Positions 11,784 to 23,285 of a stretch of DNA of 64,000 nucleotides are shown one piece after another. Both the position numbers and the translations under genes were made by a program. The stretch's first letter is position 1; each line of letters opens with the position of its first letter. This DNA comes from Escallonia rubra (taxonomy: Eukaryota > Streptophyta > Magnoliopsida > Escalloniales > Escalloniaceae). The notes beneath the pieces were generated by a model. It was not told the DNA's origin, did no database searches, and saw only the letters and a program-made list of their open reading frames with translations. The stretch spans positions 32,605 to 96,604 of the forward strand of contig JAVXUO010001916.1 of NCBI GenBank assembly GCA_033065855.1. Reading direction: 5' to 3'.

Positions 11784-12602
11784 TATGAAAGGAGCGAACG
11801 ACATCGAGTACTTGTTAGTACGGTATGTGGTATTGAAAGTCACAACATCCCTGAAATGCTTATAAGCAAGTCTCGAACGACCGTCGACCCAAAAAATTGT
11901 GGTAACTTGGTGCTCGTCGTCAAGTTTATAATCATAGGTAAAGTGCGGGTCCTCAATCTGTATCTGCTTCAATAAGTTCATTGTGGATTGAGCATCATTG
12001 AGGTCATACGTGGCTCGTCTTTGGGTTTAGACTACGTTACGAACTTATGTCGTGTTAAAATTCAGATTGTGAATTCCCCCAGCCTGTTCAGCAAGAACAT
12101 TAACAATGTCGGTAGGTCATATCCGCTCATTACTCATTGTATGAATCAGGCTCCTTGCGACATTACCCATCTTCTTGTGTTAATGCATCTGACTCACCTT
12201 CGAAGGGATTACTAACGGGTGATTTTGTGCAAATTCCAAGGTAGTAATAAGCCAATGATCTTGCTTGGGTATATGGCTTACGAACATCTTGACCTTACAA
12301 TTAGTACGCACAAAGCAGTCTCATCTTCTTCGTGCATATCCTATTTCATCATCACTATCATCATTACCGACGTCTGTCTCATTTTGCAATGGTTGTCTGG
12401 TCCTATGACACCCGTATAAGCGAGAGCATATTTTTTTTGTTATGTTGCTTGTTCTTGTAGTCTTGATTCTAATGTCAAAACCAACCCTCAACGAATACGC
12501 TCGAAAACATTCTTCGGCTTCCTCCAATGTTTGAAATGTTCGCCCTAGATACGGATCACTAGCATTTACTGGGGTGTTGGAGTTTGACACAAAATCAGAC
12601 AT
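11784..12602 (-). pseudogene. FAR1/MULE transposase, N-terminal part (copy 1)
   Basis: The minus strand starts at ATG 12602-12600 (MSDFVSNSNTP), giving a FAR1-type DNA-binding domain (GRTFQTLEEAEECFRAYS) at 12321-12602. After a degenerate stretch the beginning of the transposase domain follows (YDYKLDDEHQVTTIFWVDGRS, then VVTFNTTYRTNKYSM) up to the CACTA insertion at 11783. The first catalytic Asp of the family, seen as FDTTYRTNKY in copy 2, is Asn here (AAT instead of GAC). The start was chosen because copy 2 begins at the equivalent ATG (57419). It continues in sequence at 3290. Confidence 0.75.
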
Positions 12603-12654
12603 TGTGCGACAAAACCTATGTAGAAATAGATTACGCTTAACTATCAAATGGCGT

Positions 12655-12985
12655 TTCTTGAACATAACAAATCAAAATTACATTGATGAATAGCTCAATT
12701 TAGCATGCAAATATAACAAACATAATCTCAAAAGTATCTCCAATTTAACAATTATTAATTTCTTGAACATAACAAATTAAAATTACTCTAATGAATAGAC
12801 AAATTTCGCATGCCAAAATACAACAAACATAATCTCAAAAAATTCGAATTTAACTATAATAATTTTTTTGAAGTTAACAAATCAATTTCTTGAACATCAC
12901 AAATTAAAATTACTTTGATGAATAGACTGATAAATACAACAAACAAACATAATCCCAAAAAAAATTATATATTCATCCAGAAAAA
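12655..12985. repeat. Upstream tandem repeat of the MULE transposase gene, copy 1
   Basis: Three diverged units of about 108 bp with the core AACATAACAAATTAAAATTAC ... GATGAATAGAC ... ACAACAAACATAATCTC. The same array with about 105-bp units stands at 57511-57790 upstream of the transposase in copy 2. Its position suggests promoter or leader sequence. Confidence 0.7.
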
Positions 12986-13149
12986 AAACTTCATCGTTCA
13001 ATCTATAAAGAAAACTTCACCATTCACAAACTTACCTTGCTTGAGTGAATCTTGAAGCAAGTGTTACTTGAAACTTGGAACTTGAAGAGAGCTGAAAATG
13101 GCAGCGAGTGGATCTCAATGAGATGAAAATGGAAAAAGAGCTAACAATT

Positions 13150-13492
13150 AGGGCACTTTTAGGTATATCTGCCACGTCGTCCGCCATACTGTCTGGCGGA
13201 CAGACGTGGGGGGACAGGATGTGATATGTGTCAGCCAAAAGCCGTCAGCCATACTGTGTAGCGGATAACTTTTAGACTAACAATTGTCAAGGTCAAAAAG
13301 TCATCCGCTACACTGTGTAGGGGACGACTTGGGCGGGGCAGTTTGGTAAAATAAACTGTCGGCCACACTATATAGCGAACAGTTTCTTTCTTTGTAAAAA
13401 AAACAGATCTGGGCCGTCCATCTTTAAAGGATGGACGACCAGATCGCGCGGACAACTTATCCCATTTTGTCCGCGTGGTTAACGGATCAGCT

Positions 13493-13495
<3 letters not shown>
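13150..13495 (-). repeat. Right terminal inverted repeat of MULE copy 1
   Basis: This matches, in reverse complement, the left end of copy 2 (49668-49990), and directly the right end at about 62270-62595. It carries four degenerate palindromes of the type CCGCTACACTGTGTAGCGG, near 13178, 13244, 13301 and 13357. The outer end reads ...GGTTAACGGATCAGCTCCC followed by (TA)n. Confidence 0.8.

Positions 13496-13530
<35 letters not shown>
13496..13530. repeat. (TA)n/(CA)n microsatellite
   Basis: About 27 bases of alternating TA followed by ACACACACAG, lying exactly between the MULE copy 1 right end and the next element. Confidence 0.95.
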
Positions 13531-13531
<1 letters not shown>

Positions 13532-14577
13532 GATATAGGGGCTGGATCCACACCGACCGGTGGATAATATCGACCAACCGCAACAATTTGTTGCGGTTTG
13601 CCAATGATGATTTTTTTGTGAAAGCCCCACCCTCACCCTCACCCTCACCCACCCCCCACCCCCAAGGAGTTACGGTTCTTTTTTCGTGGGCCCCCCACCC
13701 CCAACCGCAACTCCTAGTTGCGGTTCCCTTTTCCCCGCGGCCCCCCACCCCCCGGTTCCCGTGGAGCCCCCACCCCCGAACCGCAACCGCAACGTCTTGT
13801 TGCGGTCCTTTGGTCCCATTGTCCTTTCCTTTTCTTTCTTCCTTTGCAAAAGTCTTCACGTGGCCCCCACCCCCTAAAGTCCTTTTCTTTTCTTTCTTCC
13901 TTTCCTAAAGTCTTCACGTGCCCCCCCCCCCCCCTAAAGTCCTTTCCTTTTCTTTCTTCCTTTTCTTCACGTGCTGATGCGGCCTCCATTTTTTGACGTG
14001 GCCCCCACCCCTGCCCAAACTGTTGGATATCGTGCACTTGTTGAAATTTTTCAAAACTTTACAGTAAGTTTTACAGGACAATATTAGAATTACTGTTAAA
14101 ATTTCGCATTTTTCTGATATCGTTTGGTATTTTTAATATTTTCTGTAATTTCAGTTCTTTTAAAATTTGTGAAGAGCCTTTAAAAATCATATTAAATTAT
14201 GGAAAGATTTCAGTAATGGTTTTGTATCACAAAGACAACTCAGTTTCAGTTTTGTAAATTTTAGAGTTGATTTGCTATTATTATTCATATCGCATTTGAT
14301 TTAGCTAAACATACGATTTTAAATTGATTTCGACACTTTATAACTTTTGATTTTAATTTCTATATTATCCTTGTATATTGTAAAGCTATTGTAAAATTTA
14401 TGGGACTTTATTTTCAGCTAGAAATAATTATGGCTATTTATAGGTTTTTATTGGGGGGTGGGGGGGGGGGGGGGGGGCGAAAGTAATGATGGGGAAGGAA
14501 AGGACAAAGACAAAACACATGCAACCGCAACAAATTGTAGCGGTTTGGTGGATATTATCGACTGGTGGATGGAGATC

Positions 14578-14580
<3 letters not shown>
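13531..14580. mobile_element. Non-autonomous MULE-like element flanked by (TA)n
   Basis: The left end (GGATCCACACCGACCGGTGG...) and the reverse complement of the right end (GATCTCCATCCACCAGTCGA...) form an imperfect inverted repeat of about 55 bp, roughly 80% alike. Both contain the near-palindrome CCGCAACAATTTGTTGCGG. (TA)n tracts flank it on both sides. The left half is very C-rich (CCCTCACCCTCACCC runs near 13626-13670, poly-C at 13920-13935) and the right part has a long G run (about 14454-14477). The rest is AT-rich with no gene. Proline- and glycine-rich frames across it are composition effects. Superfamily assignment is tentative. Confidence 0.6.

Positions 14581-14614
<34 letters not shown>
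14581..14614. repeat. (TA)n microsatellite
   Basis: About 34 bases of pure TA immediately after the right end of the preceding element. Confidence 0.95.
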
Positions 14615-14616
<2 letters not shown>

Positions 14617-15773
14617 GGATTACAAGAGCTTCAAAATTAAGAATAATGGTATTAGGATTTAGATAATTAGATGAAGATCTATGAATATGGTAAGTATACG
14701 TCTCTTACTTGCATTAAATGATGTCATCAGCTGTCACTTTCATCTGACTCTTAGTTTTGTGATTCATCAACTAGAGAAAAGTTGTAGAAATAAAAAAGGA
14801 ACTTTTGCCGGATATTTTGTGTATGAATTTGCTTCAAAAAATTTAGTATTAATTAGATACAGCTTTGGAAACAAATTGAATCATTTTCAAAAGGCTTATG
14901 CGAAAGAAAATAATAAATAAATACCTAAATAGCGACAGAATGTCATGACCTTTCCAAGACGTAGTATCTATTGAAAATAAGACTTGTGCCCTTTACTTGT
15001 AGACTTTTATGTTAGTCTAGATGCAGTTGTACCTTGGGGAATATCTACCCTGATTTTTTTGTAATATTCAACACATGGTTTTTGTCTAAAAAAAGTAAAA
15101 AAGGGAATTTACTTGAGATTTTACACGTGGGGATTTGGGTTTGCCAAGCCACCTAAATTGGTTTATAAAGTTTTTCTTTTAAGAGAAGAAAATGGGCATA
15201 GGATTACAAGGTTTGGTAAAATAGGTAAATTGAAACTAATTTGAATTTGCAGTGTATCTATGAAATAAATATTTATTGATAAAACTTTTCATCTAAAAGA
15301 AAATGAAAATTCTTATTTCAATGATAAATTTTTTATAAGTACGTGGCTAAGAAATGTGGGGTACATACCGGCGAACTACAAATATTTTACGAAACATATA
15401 ATAACAATGATTTTATGGGTCATGTATAAACAAAAAAAAGATCGTAATAATGACGTAAGAAATTTAGAGCCAATAATCACTGTGGGCCATTTCACGCACG
15501 CACTGAACACAACCCGAGTACGTGGTACAACTATGCAAGCAGTGGGTACCGCCCAATAGCATAGACCCACTTCTTCGTCTTCCTCTCTTCTCTGCACACA
15601 CCCAGAATATACACCCGAATACAGACACGTTACAGACACGGTACACACACCTACAAATACTCTACACACGCGCACAAAGCACACTCACACGCACACATAC
15701 TACCTTGCGGCCACCATGGCTGCCCACACTATTTTTGATGACCAGCATGAGTTTGTTCGGACCATTCATATCT
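14615..15773. other. AT-rich intergenic region downstream of HCT-like locus
   Basis: No recognisable gene. From about 15590 there is an ACAC-rich stretch (ACACACCC, CACACGCGCAC) and at 15712-15730 a strong start context GCCACCATGG opening a frame MAAHTIFDDQHEF that runs antisense into the HCT-like gene and stops soon. I could not assign it; it may be the first exon of an unrelated truncated gene or chance. Confidence 0.3.
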
Positions 15774-17044
<1,271 letters not shown>

Positions 17045-17221
17045 TTAAGCCTCCCCCGCTAACCTGTGCCCCCTCGGCGCTGTCGTACGCCTCGAATGCG
17101 ATCCTACGCCTCTTCCTGCTTTCTTCCGTCTTCAGCTCCTGTGGATGGTGGGCCTCTAAACGGAAAAGTGGGTGGTAGTCTACTACTATAATTCATATCC
17201 CTAAATACTAACGGATGAGTA

Positions 17222-17671
17222 TCAACAAGCAAAACATATTAACCCTATACGACAAGCATTTCCTAAAACAAACATAAACACATATGATTTCAAATCTAAC
17301 AACAACCAACCATTGGCGATAAGCCCTGCGGAGACCAGCTGGATTCTCCTCAGAACCGGAGCTTGGAGAAGATCCACCGGTTGTCGCCGACCTTGAAGCG
17401 CTCCTCGAACCAGGTCTTGACCTCTTTGGCGGCTGTGAACCACTCGCAAGGCAAGCTCGATGTAAGATTTCAGGCCTGTCACGTGACTGGGATGTAGGAG
17501 TGAAGGAAATCGGAAAGGAGGCTGCCGGCGACGGAGAAAGGGACTGACGGCGGTGGGAACACTCGGGTGATGGAGAGAGGCTCCACCGGCGATGGTGATG
17601 GCTGTCACGGTCGCAAGAAAGCGTCGCGGGAGAGAACCAACGGGCGACGGCAGAGCATGTTCTCTTCTCAT
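17222..17671 (-). pseudogene. Unrecognised coding-like fragment upstream of HCT-like gene
   Basis: The minus strand opens with ATGAGAAGAGAACATGCTC after an AAACCCTAG-like leader. One frame contains a well-formed peptide (CEWFTAAKEVKTWFEERFKV and DNRWIFSKLRF, then stop, about 17359-17456) that looks like the conserved C-terminus of a real protein. The opening ATG frame differs from it, so at least one frame change lies between. I do not recognise the family. It sits beside a hAT-like end, so it may be a fragment carried by a transposon. Confidence 0.3.
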
Positions 17672-17694
17672 CTAGGGTTTTCTACGTCTTGTAA

Positions 17695-17885
17695 TTATAG
17701 GACCCGTTTGGACCCGCGGGTCGAGTGACCCAACCCGTTATAACCCTTATTAATTTGAACAACCCAATTCTGACCCGCGGGTCGAGTGACCATCCCACGG
17801 ATTTGATTGGGTTGACCCGCGGTGAATAAAAATGAACGGATTGGGTTGGGTTCAATGGGTTGGGTCATATTTTGCCAGGCCTAGT
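17695..17885. mobile_element. hAT-like terminal fragment rich in GACCCGCGGGTC
   Basis: Repeated GACCCGCGGGTCGAGTGACC and GGGTTGGGT words run up to ...CATATTTTGCCAGGCCTAG. Its reverse complement (CTAGGCCTGGCAAAATATG) resembles hAT termini. A matching second end was not found, so it is a truncated or diverged element. Confidence 0.4.
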
Positions 17886-18409
17886 TGGCAGGTTTGAAAA
17901 TGGGAAATCCATCTCTCTCTAGAATGACCGGTGGCTGCCGAACAACCCGTCACTTCTTTCTAGTTATCAAACACTGCATAATTGATACATTAGAATGTTA
18001 GACTTAATCAATCCCGAAACCTTCACTTTTGATCCTGGTCAAATTTCTATCTATTTCCAGTATTTATAGTTACTCAGTTATTCCGTATCTTTGAAGTGAT
18101 AGACGGGAACATGTATACGATGTTCAGGCATTATGTGACTCGTGCGAACTTCTCAGTCAACTCCACCTTTCGTCTGATTCAATCTGTTATATTGAATGCT
18201 TGTCCTTAGGAAGCCTGTCTTGCCCCAAAGCTAAGCGTAAACTCTGGAGGATGCCTTTTCTAGCAAAAATACTAGTATTCCTTTGGTAGTTCGTAAGATA
18301 AAGACTCCCAGTGAGAACAGAATTAGTCAAATTTTGTTGTGGCATTTCTATGTTGTGCCTCCTTTGTCAATTATATGCAGAAACACATAATTATGGCTGG
18401 GTGCGCTCC
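17886..18409. other. Intergenic, nothing recognised
   Basis: No open frame, repeat or RNA gene could be supported in this stretch. Confidence 0.4.
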
Positions 18410-19465
18410 ATATGGTCAAAAATGCTAGTGCGTGGCCAGGTTTCGATGACTGCATCGAGTTTATCCATATCGTGGCTACGTGCCTAGTTTATGCAGTGAA
18501 TTCGGCCCATGGTATTGCACAGATTCCTCTAGTTGGCAATAGCTCTATGGTTTTATCTGATGTTTAAATCACAACTTACACTAACCCGAATCTAAGAATT
18601 AGACAAATCTGTGTGGCAATGCCCCAGTGCCAAAGACTACTGACTCAAAATCAACTGTGCCTCGAATCCGGTAAGGCTGCGATTACCAGCCTCCATTATG
18701 CAGTTCTACTCCCCATTCTTGCACTCTTTGGGATGATGTGTATGCTCTACGCTGATGCCCCAAGTCTTCTGCACAATCTCGACCGTAAGATACGAGTCTA
18801 AGTTACGATCAGCGATCAGACTTATGTTATTCAATAAAACATGTTCCTTGATTGGAGCATACATGCAAACCATCGACATTGATGATGAACGATCAGCTTT
18901 ATGAACTGCGGTCCTGTTAGCTATCTCTTGGCTTGTTGCTCATGCATATAGGCAAGAATGCCGGTGGGTTCCAGGTGTTGATGACTGCACTGAGTTGTTC
19001 TATATTATGGCTACGAGCCTGGTTGATGTAACCAATTCTTTGTCAGCCTATGGTACACATATTCCTCTAGTTCGCAGTAACTCTATGGTTTATCTGGTGT
19101 CCTCGAAATGAGGTTATTTCTTGTGAGGTAGTGTTTATGTAGGCAACGCCCCGGTGCCAGAGGCTACTACTTAAAATCAATTGTGCCCAGATTCGTCCAA
19201 GGTTGCGATTACCAGTCTCCTTCGTGCACCTTCACCCCCAACTCTTGCCTATGCAGCCTTTGAGAAGATGTGCATGCTCTACGCTGATGCCCGTACGAGT
19301 CTGAGTTGCTATCAGCGATCGAATTTGTATTTTTCACTACGACATGGTCCTCGATTGGAAGAGCGTTTATGCAAAGCATTGACTTGGATGATGAACCATC
19401 AGCTTAAGCAACTGCGGTTCTATGAGTTACCTCTTGGCTTGCTGCTCATGACTGTTTTCATTCCA
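18410..19465. repeat. Diverged tandem duplication, unit about 534 bp
   Basis: The segment from about 18410-18940 recurs at about 18945-19465. Shared words include GATGACTGCA at 18446 and 18980, ATTCCTCTAGTT, TCTATGGTTT, and GATGTGTATGCTCTACGCTGATGCCC at 18735 against GATGTGCATGCTCTACGCTGATGCCC at 19267. Identity looks like about 75-80%. Neither unit has a convincing frame. It could be a decayed gene, a non-coding transcript or part of an unrecognised element. Confidence 0.65.
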
Positions 19466-19584
19466 CTCCTGTAATATATTTATGCAGATCATGAGGCAGG
19501 GTTAGTAGATGAGCCATTTTACCTCATACATAATCAAGATCAAGCATTGTTGCTGCCTTTTGTATATATTATGTACATATTGCC

Positions 19585-19887
19585 TAATATAACTAAAAAC
19601 ATCCCTCCAGTCTACGGGCGACAGCTGGCGGTTATGACGCGTGACCCGTACTGACTCACTACTGATATGGCACTTACCATATCAGTCATCAGACATAATC
19701 CTAAAAAGACTCTGATTCTATCAGCTCAGATTGACATAAGGATCTTCTAAGATCCTAATTGGATTCTGATTAGAGTTGGTCAAAGCTCAGTCTTACTAGG
19801 ATTCCTCCTCCTACCACTATATAAAGGGGTCATGCCCCTCAGGCCTGATTTCTGGTGCTGTTCTCGATCCAGTTTTTAGCCGCAATA
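19585..19887 (+). repeat. 5' LTR
   Basis: Direct copy of 24928-25230. It contains a TATATAAA box at about 19819 followed by GGGGTCATGCCCC, a short inverted repeat in the likely transcript start region. Confidence 0.92.
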
Positions 19888-19921
19888 AATTGGCGCCATC
19901 CGTGGGACCCCTACAGGGAAC

Positions 19922-22228
19922 ATGGCTAACCACTCTTCTTCCCATGACTCTTCACAGAATCATCATGCGCGAACTAACGACTCTCATCGACCAGGTCATT
20001 CTCATGATCAACGCTCGACCCCTCTGCGTCGTCGTCGCACCAGTTCTTCCGAAGATAATTACGTCAACGTAACATCTGCTACTCCCGAATCAGAAACTAG
20101 ACCTCGGAGAAACCAATCTCCAACGTCTACTCTGAAAAACGGTGACCTTCGCCATCGCCTGAACCGTCAGCTATTCAAAACACCACATGATAACCTTACC
20201 AAGGAAATCCATGAACTGAAGGATGTTGTAAACACTCTTCAGCGAAAGCTTGACATGGCAGTGGCTCCGCAGTCCACTCACCATTCTCATCTTGACCCTA
20301 ACGACCTTCGTCTTCGTCTCACCTCCAGATCAAGCTACGGCCGCAAATACAGATCAACGGCCGATCCAACTTATGATCCCAGAGAAAAGAGCGGAGATCA
20401 TATGACCAGGAGTGGATCATGCTATCGACGGGATCCATCAGTCAAAGGCAGTACCAACTCCTCTCCCAGACGAGTCGCCAGAGCTGAAACCCCTCGAAGA
20501 TCTGTCCACAGAAAGAAGACGCCTGAGTTTCGTTCCCAAGAACGAGACTCCTGGAAGATGGTGCCTAGATATCACTCTCCAGAACGATCTCTCCCAAGGG
20601 TAGAATCTGGATATCCGTTATCCAAAACCATTGAAAAAGCAAAGTTACCCCCCAACTTCCGAATGCCTCAGTGTGACATCTACGACGGAACTGGAGATCC
20701 GAGCGAACATGTTTATCAGTTTCAAACAAACATGTTACTCCTCCAAGTTTCAGATGCTGTCATGTGCAGAGCCTTTCCTACCACTTTGAGGAAGGCTGCA
20801 CATGCATGGTTCAAATCTCTGCAACCAAGATCCATCTATTCCTTCAGCCAATTATCGGATCTCTTTCAAAAACACTTTGTAAGCAGTCGCTCCCGAAGAA
20901 AGAACTCGGCGACTCTGTTAAACATTGTGCAAGAGAAAAACGAGTCTCTGGCGTGCTTCCTCGGACGATTCAACGCAGCTACTCTGGAAATCGATAACTT
21001 GGACGAATCCGTGAAGTATACTGCCTTCCTCCGAGGCCTCCGTCCGACATCCAAGTTTGCGTTCTCTGTAAACAAAAGTCCTTCGGGTAATATAAAAGCC
21101 CTTCTCGAGAAGGCTAACAAGTATATTCAAGCTGAAGAATACCTGGAGACCCACAGAGGAAGACGCAGAGAAGGCAAAGAAGAACAAAAGAAACGATCTC
21201 GAGAAATAACTCCTCAAGGAGGGAAGTCAGCAAAACAATCTAAGCATGATGAAAGGCGTCCGAAAAACCCGTTTGCTTCTGAAAATCTGACACCCCTCAA
21301 CGCTAAACCATCACAGATTCTTCACGAGATCAAAGACAATAAAGCTCTCCAGTGGCCGGACAAGATGAAATCTCTACCCAATAAAAGGAACAAAGATTTA
21401 TGGTGTCACTTTCACAACGATCATGGTCACACAACTGACAATTGCGGGTCACTTAAACGAACAATTGAGGCCCTTATCAAGCGCGGCCAGTTGAGAAAGT
21501 TTGTCGCTCATAGAGAAGGAAGACAACAGACACCTCCGGACATGGAAGAGAGAGAAGACCGGGAAGAGAATACGGGTACAATCAACACTATATCTGGGGG
21601 ATTGGCCGCAGGAGGTTCTTCAGGACAGGCTCGAAAAGCATATGCCAGAGAAGTGTACATAACGAGCCAACCCCCGAATAAGAAACAGAAGACAGTACCC
21701 GTAGCGGCAATCACCTTTTCCGACGAAGATTCAAAGGATATAAAAACTCCTCATGATGATCCATTAGTCATCACAATTAAGGTTGGGAACTTCGACATAA
21801 AGCGTGTCCTGATTGATAACGGAAGTTCCGCAGAAGTCTTATTTTACGATGCATTCAAGAAGATGAACATTCCAACGGACCGTCTCCGAAAGATGGATAC
21901 ACCGTTGTATGGATTCTCCAATCATCCAGTTGAGGTTGAAGGTATTATCGCACTCCCAGTTGCGATTGGTACACCTCCGACACAAGCCAACTTCATGCTT
22001 GATTTTGTGGTGGTAAAGGTCCCCTCAGCATACAACGCCATATTGGGACGACCAGCACTCAATCAACTACAGGCTGTAGTGTCAACCTATCACCTCAAGA
22101 TGAAGTTCCCCACGGAACACGGGATTGGAGAGGTGAAAGGAGACCAAATTACAGCTCGTCAGTGCTATGTCACTTCGTGCCGACCAAATAAGACAAAGAA
22201 ATTGGACTCCGACGAAATCTTGATCTGA
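19922..22228 (+). CDS. LTR element gag with protease-like C-terminus
   Basis: A 768-residue open frame that looks whole. The first about 240 residues are Ser/Arg-rich and low complexity. A retrotransposon gag domain follows near residues 243-360 (MPQCDIYDGTGDPSEH, KAAHAWFKSL). Near residue 493 is the zinc-binding-like WCHFHNDHGHTTDNC seen in Tat/Retand-type gag. Near residue 630 comes a retropepsin-like segment with IDNGSSAEVLF. In this family the product forms virus-like particles in the cell. The start follows the primer-binding site by about 15 bases. Confidence 0.88.
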   Translation: MANHSSSHDSSQNHHARTNDSHRPGHSHDQRSTPLRRRRTSSSEDNYVNVTSATPESETRPRRNQSPTSTLKNGDLRHRLNRQLFKTPHDNLTKEIHELKDVVNTLQRKLDMAVAPQSTHHSHLDPNDLRLRLTSRSSYGRKYRSTADPTYDPREKSGDHMTRSGSCYRRDPSVKGSTNSSPRRVARAETPRRSVHRKKTPEFRSQERDSWKMVPRYHSPERSLPRVESGYPLSKTIEKAKLPPNFRMPQCDIYDGTGDPSEHVYQFQTNMLLLQVSDAVMCRAFPTTLRKAAHAWFKSLQPRSIYSFSQLSDLFQKHFVSSRSRRKNSATLLNIVQEKNESLACFLGRFNAATLEIDNLDESVKYTAFLRGLRPTSKFAFSVNKSPSGNIKALLEKANKYIQAEEYLETHRGRRREGKEEQKKRSREITPQGGKSAKQSKHDERRPKNPFASENLTPLNAKPSQILHEIKDNKALQWPDKMKSLPNKRNKDLWCHFHNDHGHTTDNCGSLKRTIEALIKRGQLRKFVAHREGRQQTPPDMEEREDREENTGTINTISGGLAAGGSSGQARKAYAREVYITSQPPNKKQKTVPVAAITFSDEDSKDIKTPHDDPLVITIKVGNFDIKRVLIDNGSSAEVLFYDAFKKMNIPTDRLRKMDTPLYGFSNHPVEVEGIIALPVAIGTPPTQANFMLDFVVVKVPSAYNAILGRPALNQLQAVVSTYHLKMKFPTEHGIGEVKGDQITARQCYVTSCRPNKTKKLDSDEILI

Positions 22229-22489
22229 TAGAAAAGGTTCGGACTCAAGCCCATGAACGATCCGTTTTATAAAGCAACGGATCACGCAATAGCATCTTAC
22301 CCCGAGGCAAGACACTTCTTTTTTTTTTTGGAGATAAGGGGCTCAGACCTTATCAAAACCCCAATCTCTCAGAAATTGTCTTTAGAAGATTTTTCCGAAT
22401 AAATGGGTTGTTAAGCAATCCAATGTAAACTTTATCTTTTGCTGGAGCAATAAAATTATTTTTCTCAGGATTCTTGTAATGTAAGCTTA

Positions 22490-23285
22490 GCCAAAACATT
22501 CTGTCTGAACAGAGTGATGGCCGAACACTCTGCCCGAACAGAGTGATCAACTTATACACATTATTCTGTCCAAACAGAGTGATGGCCGAACACTCTGCCC
22601 GAACCGAACAGAGTGATGGCCGAACACTCTGCCCGAACAGAGTGATAAACTTAGCCAAAACATTCTGTCCGAACAGAGTGATGGCCGAACACTCTGCCCG
22701 AACAGAGTGATAAACTTAGCCAAAACATTCTGTCCGAACAGAGTGATGGCCGAACACTCTGTCCGAACAGAGTGATAAACTTAGCCAAAACATTCTGTCC
22801 GAACAGAGTGATGGCCGAACACTCTGCCCGAACAGAGTGATAAACTTAGCCAAAACATTCTGTCCGAACAGAGTGATGGCCGAACACTCTGCCCGAACAG
22901 AGTGATAAACTTAGCCAAAACATTCTGTCCGAACAGAGTGATGGCCGAACACTCTGCCCGAACAGAGTGATAAACTTAGCCAAAACATTCTGTCCGAACA
23001 GAGTGATGGCCGAACACTCTGCCCGAACAGAGTGATAAACTTAGCCAAAACATTCTGTCCGAACAGAGTGATGGCCGAACACTCTGCCCGAACAGAGTGA
23101 TAAACTAAGCCAAAACATTCTGTCCGAACAGAGTGATGGCCGAACACTCTGCCCGAACAGAGTGATCAACTTATACAAAACATTCTGTCTGAACAGAGTG
23201 ATGGCCGAACACTCTGCCCGAACAGAGTGATCAACTTATACAAAACATTCTGTCCAAACAGAGTGATGGCCGAACATTCTTGAGT
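22490..23285. repeat. 65-bp tandem array inside the LTR element
   Basis: The word CATTCTGTCC recurs every 65 bp at 22661, 22726, 22791, 22856, 22921, 22986, 23051, 23116, 23181 and 23246, with less regular units before. Each unit has two hairpin-prone modules, e.g. ACTCTGCCCGAACAGAGT. Minus-strand frames through it are repeat artefacts. Confidence 0.93.

Larger units (their letters stand above)
1..13495. mobile_element. Large Mutator-like element, copy 1 (left end outside window)
   Basis: This element pairs a minus-strand FAR1-type transposase gene with a plus-strand gene ending in an Ulp1 protease tail. It ends on the right with a terminal inverted repeat at about 13150-13495. The reverse complement of that end (GGGAGCTGATCCGTTAACC) matches the left end of the second copy at 49668. 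The right end abuts a (TA)n tract. The left end is not in the window. A Ty3/gypsy fragment and an 8.5-kb CACTA element are inserted in it. The order of parts is the same as in copy 2 at 49668-62595, which makes both boundaries and content credible. The coding parts are degenerate, so it cannot move by itself. Confidence 0.8.

Noticed and set aside
13588-14037. Proline-rich plus-strand and glycine-rich minus-strand frames
   Set aside because: Caused by C-rich low-complexity DNA in a transposable element.
22490-23285. CRISPR-like array
   Set aside because: Whole 65-bp units are repeated without unique spacers, in a plant LTR element.
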